From Photobacterium frigidiphilum (GTDB lineage: Bacteria > Pseudomonadota > Gammaproteobacteria > Enterobacterales > Vibrionaceae): a stretch of 64,000 bases of DNA. The translations under genes and the position numbers were made by a program. Within the stretch, counting starts at the first letter, position 1. The number at the start of each line of letters is the position of its first letter. Of this stretch, positions 61,473-64,000 are shown piece after piece. The notes under the pieces are model-generated. The model was not told the DNA's origin, ran no database searches, and saw only the letters and a program-made list of their open reading frames with translations. The stretch is taken from positions 1 to 64,000 of the forward strand of contig NZ_PYMJ01000010.1 in the NCBI RefSeq assembly GCF_003025615.1, in the 5' to 3' direction.

Positions 61473-62750
61473 ATGTCGATGGCTCGACGTTGCCCAGGCT
61501 GCGACTTATCTATAATGCCCCATGCAGCACCTCGTGGTAAAAGCGCATATTGCCCACGTTGTAGCACTCGTCTTTACCGTGGTGGTAAATGTCGATTCAA
61601 TGGCGAACTTGCCATCGCTTTCGCTTGTCTCATCCTTTTTGTTCCAACCCATATTTTTCCGTTAATCACGATACGTTTATTTGGGGTAATGATTCCTGCA
61701 ACACTCCCGTCTGGTACATTTAGCCTTGCATCAGAATTTCCTGCCGTTGCGTTTCTTATTTTATTTTGTAGCTCTATTGCCCCTTTATTAGTTAGCCTGT
61801 CTGTACTAGGTGCTCAGCTAGCGTTAAAGGTGAAAAATTTTCGTTTATTAAAATCATCTTTATGGGTAATCACCCACTTAAAGCATTGGGCAATGTACGA
61901 TGTATTCTTAGTTAGCTTGGCAATATCATGCTTCAAAGTACAAGATTATGCCGATATCTACGTAGGACCCGGCTTATATTGTTTGGTTATCTTGCAGGTG
62001 TTGATGTCTTTACTTATTACCCGTGTTAGCCCAAACCGTTATTGGGAATCATGGCAACCAGAAAAAGATCACCCTACGTTTAAGACGCTTCGACCTTTAG
62101 CTGGCGAACGGGCTAAAAGTGATAATGAATGTACGAATCCACTAAATAATCAATTACAAACACTGGAAGAGATTCATTGCGAAACATGCCACATGACACA
62201 GGCTTATTCTTCACACTGCATTCGCTGTGATTCACCTTTGCATCATCGTAAACCACGCTCAATTCAAAGAACGTGGGCGTTTTTAATTGCCGCGACAGTC
62301 TTTATTTTCCCTGCAAACTTGTACCCTATTTCGATCTTTTTAAATAATGGGAAAAGAGCAGAAGATACGATCTTCTCAGGTGTTGCTCATTTAGTAAAAA
62401 CCGATATGACGGGTATAGCAATTATTATATTTGTAGCCAGTATAGTTGTACCCGTCGCTAAGATATTGGGCATGGCTTACATTCTGATTTGCATCCAATT
62501 TAAGCGCCGAGTTTATCACAAGCAACGCATGCATGCTTTTCGTGTTATTCAATGGGTAGGCAAATGGTCAGTAATGGATTTATTTGTTATCTCCATCATG
62601 GTGACGCTGATCGACCGTGGACAAATTCTGGATTTCACTCCTGGGCCAGGCGCTATTGCGTTTGGGGTGGTAGTGGTCTTAACAATGTTAGCAGTAGAAA
62701 ACTTAGATTCTCGCCTGATATGGGACAACTATGAACAACGGACAAAATGA
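61473..62750 (+). CDS. letA: Inner-membrane lipid-transport protein LetA (YebS, PqiA family)
   Basis: 425 aa. Two zinc-ribbon halves (RCPGCDLS / YCPRCSTRL and ETCHMTQAY / HCIRCDSPL) each precede a four-helix PqiA-type membrane domain. It works with LetB, which bridges the periplasm, to move lipids between membranes. The letB start overlaps its end by 20 bases. E. coli calls it yebS. Confidence 0.93.
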   Translation: MSMARRCPGCDLSIMPHAAPRGKSAYCPRCSTRLYRGGKCRFNGELAIAFACLILFVPTHIFPLITIRLFGVMIPATLPSGTFSLASEFPAVAFLILFCSSIAPLLVSLSVLGAQLALKVKNFRLLKSSLWVITHLKHWAMYDVFLVSLAISCFKVQDYADIYVGPGLYCLVILQVLMSLLITRVSPNRYWESWQPEKDHPTFKTLRPLAGERAKSDNECTNPLNNQLQTLEEIHCETCHMTQAYSSHCIRCDSPLHHRKPRSIQRTWAFLIAATVFIFPANLYPISIFLNNGKRAEDTIFSGVAHLVKTDMTGIAIIIFVASIVVPVAKILGMAYILICIQFKRRVYHKQRMHAFRVIQWVGKWSVMDLFVISIMVTLIDRGQILDFTPGPGAIAFGVVVVLTMLAVENLDSRLIWDNYEQRTK

Positions 62751-64000
62751 TCAACAACCCGAAGCAGTAGATATACGCCGTGACCGTGGATTATCCCCTT
62801 TATGGCTACTGCCCCTACTTGCACTTGTGCTGGCGGGATGGCTCGTATTCAAAGCTGTGAATGAATCTGGTGAACGTATTCAAATCCATTTTAACGATGC
62901 TGCTGGCTTGATTGCAGGTAGAACAACTATTCGTTATCAAGGCCTTGAAGTCGGTATTGTTCGTGATGTGAACTTATCAGAAGATCTCCAAAGTATTTAT
63001 GTCGATGCGGATATTTACCCTAAAGCCGTACAAACATTAAAAGCAAACACGCGTTTTTGGTTAGTAAAGCCTAAAGCATCAATCACTGGTATATCGGGGT
63101 TAGATGCCTTGGTATCTGGTAATTACATTGCCTTGCAACCAGGGGAAGGCAAAACCACCAAGAAATTTACCGCGCTGGATACCCAACCTGCCGATACACC
63201 ATTGGGGGAAGGGTTAACCCTGCAATTGCGCTCACCTGACCTTGCTTCTGTCAGTATTGGCTCGCAAGTCTTTTATAAGAAAATTCCTGTTGGTGAAGTG
63301 TATAACTACACGCTAAGTCAGAATCGAAAGCAGGTATTAATTGATGTCACCATCAAACCACAATATTCTGAATTGATAACCAATAAGAGTCGATTCTGGA
63401 ATGTCAGCGGTATGAGTGCCAACATTGGTTTTAATGGGGTTGATGTTCAATTTGAGAGCCTATCAGCCATGATTGGTGGTGCAATTGCATTTGATTCACC
63501 TGATGAAGGCGTTGCTATAGAACCCAATCACTTATTTCGCTTATACCCTGACTTGAATACTGCAGGTCGTGGTATTGCCATTAAAGTCGAACTACCCGAT
63601 GGTAATAACATCAGCACAAGTGGTGCGCCTATTATCTACCGCGGATTAGAAATAGGTCAAATTTCGAGCCTTCGCCTTGATAAAGAAACCAACAAAATCA
63701 TTGCTAACGCGGCAATCGAACCAAGCATGAGTGATTTGCTAAATACGGGCTCTCGCTTACTATTAGAAGAAGCAGAAGTGTCTTTAAATGGGGTCAAAAA
63801 TATTGGTAACCTTATTCGCGGTAACTTCCTAACCTTAATTCCAGGTGAAGGTGAGAAAACGCGGATGTTCCAAGCGATCACTCAAGACCAATTACAGGAA
63901 CAGCAACCCGGTACAGTTAGCTTCGCGTTATATGCCAATAACAGTTACGGTATAGAGCGTGGCTCTAAGCTTCGTCACCGTGGTTTAGATGTAGGGCGAG
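62731..64000 (+). CDS. letB: MCE-domain lipid tunnel protein LetB (YebT), partial
   Basis: The first 423 codons are visible; the gene continues past the window. ATG at 62731 overlaps letA. An N-terminal cytoplasmic stretch and transmembrane helix (LWLLPLLALVLAGWLVFK) precede MCE domains, seen as repeated FNDAAGLIAGRTTIRYQGLE, LRSPDLASVSIGSQVFYKKI and LPDGNNISTSGAPIIYRGLE, each about 110-120 residues. LetB has seven such domains in E. coli and forms a hexameric tunnel from inner to outer membrane. The first three and part of the fourth are here. Confidence 0.93.
   Translation, partial: MNNGQNDQQPEAVDIRRDRGLSPLWLLPLLALVLAGWLVFKAVNESGERIQIHFNDAAGLIAGRTTIRYQGLEVGIVRDVNLSEDLQSIYVDADIYPKAVQTLKANTRFWLVKPKASITGISGLDALVSGNYIALQPGEGKTTKKFTALDTQPADTPLGEGLTLQLRSPDLASVSIGSQVFYKKIPVGEVYNYTLSQNRKQVLIDVTIKPQYSELITNKSRFWNVSGMSANIGFNGVDVQFESLSAMIGGAIAFDSPDEGVAIEPNHLFRLYPDLNTAGRGIAIKVELPDGNNISTSGAPIIYRGLEIGQISSLRLDKETNKIIANAAIEPSMSDLLNTGSRLLLEEAEVSLNGVKNIGNLIRGNFLTLIPGEGEKTRMFQAITQDQLQEQQPGTVSFALYANNSYGIERGSKLRHRGLDVGR

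Noticed and set aside
1-64000. CRISPR arrays or cas genes
   Set aside because: No regularly spaced 25-40-bp repeats with unique spacers were seen; the 23-bp repeats at the left edge are contiguous tandem units.

Overview
Organism. The right two thirds of the window has the gene order of a marine Vibrionaceae chromosome, most like Photobacterium (matP, lonH/ycbZ, fabA, rmf, rlmKL-glutaredoxin-uup, zapC, pyrD, large NAD-glutamate dehydrogenase, pepN, pncB, prc-proQ-msrC, letAB). It is moderately AT-rich. The assignment rests on gene order and protein likeness read by eye, with no database search. matP lies inside the window, and at least eight matS-like 13-mers fall between 25.8 and 57.1 kb. 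This places the window in the terminus (Ter) macrodomain.

1-12.9 kb: a PM2-like (corticovirus-like, tailless, membrane-containing) prophage, almost all on the minus strand. Reading from high to low coordinate it has an early operon, a rolling-circle Rep, small proteins, an A32-like packaging ATPase, a double-jelly-roll-type capsid protein, a string of tiny membrane and virion proteins, a spike-like protein and lysis genes. Many junctions are TAATG or ATGA overlaps. A foreign-looking 575-aa gene with a PD-(D/E)XK nuclease motif sits alone between the ATPase and the capsid module, and is a candidate defence cargo gene. The prophage ends at 12.9 kb in a dif-like XerCD site. Its left end runs into 23-bp tandem repeats at the window edge.

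12.9-25.4 kb: a scrapyard of mobile DNA. It holds an inactivated IS1202/ISNCY-like element beside the dif-like site, a degenerate tRNA, and a lysozyme plus lipoprotein pair. There are fragments of a second corticovirus-like element and of a secretin gene, some duplicated. There are also orphan cassette-like genes, and a group II intron that splits an attC-like site.

24.6-32.2 kb: exported and outer-membrane proteins, a ToxR/ToxS-like (TcpP/TcpH-like) membrane regulator pair, a PilZ protein and small conserved proteins. From 32.3 kb on come core genes: chromosome organisation (MatP), proteolysis (LonH, Prc, PepN), unsaturated fatty acid synthesis (FabA, under a FabR-type palindrome), ribosome hibernation (Rmf), rRNA modification (RlmKL), ABC-F (Uup), division (ZapC), pyrimidine and NAD synthesis (PyrD, PncB), glutamate catabolism, RNA chaperone ProQ, methionine sulfoxide repair (MsrC), an ABC exporter, and the LetA-LetB lipid-transport pair, with letB cut by the window edge.
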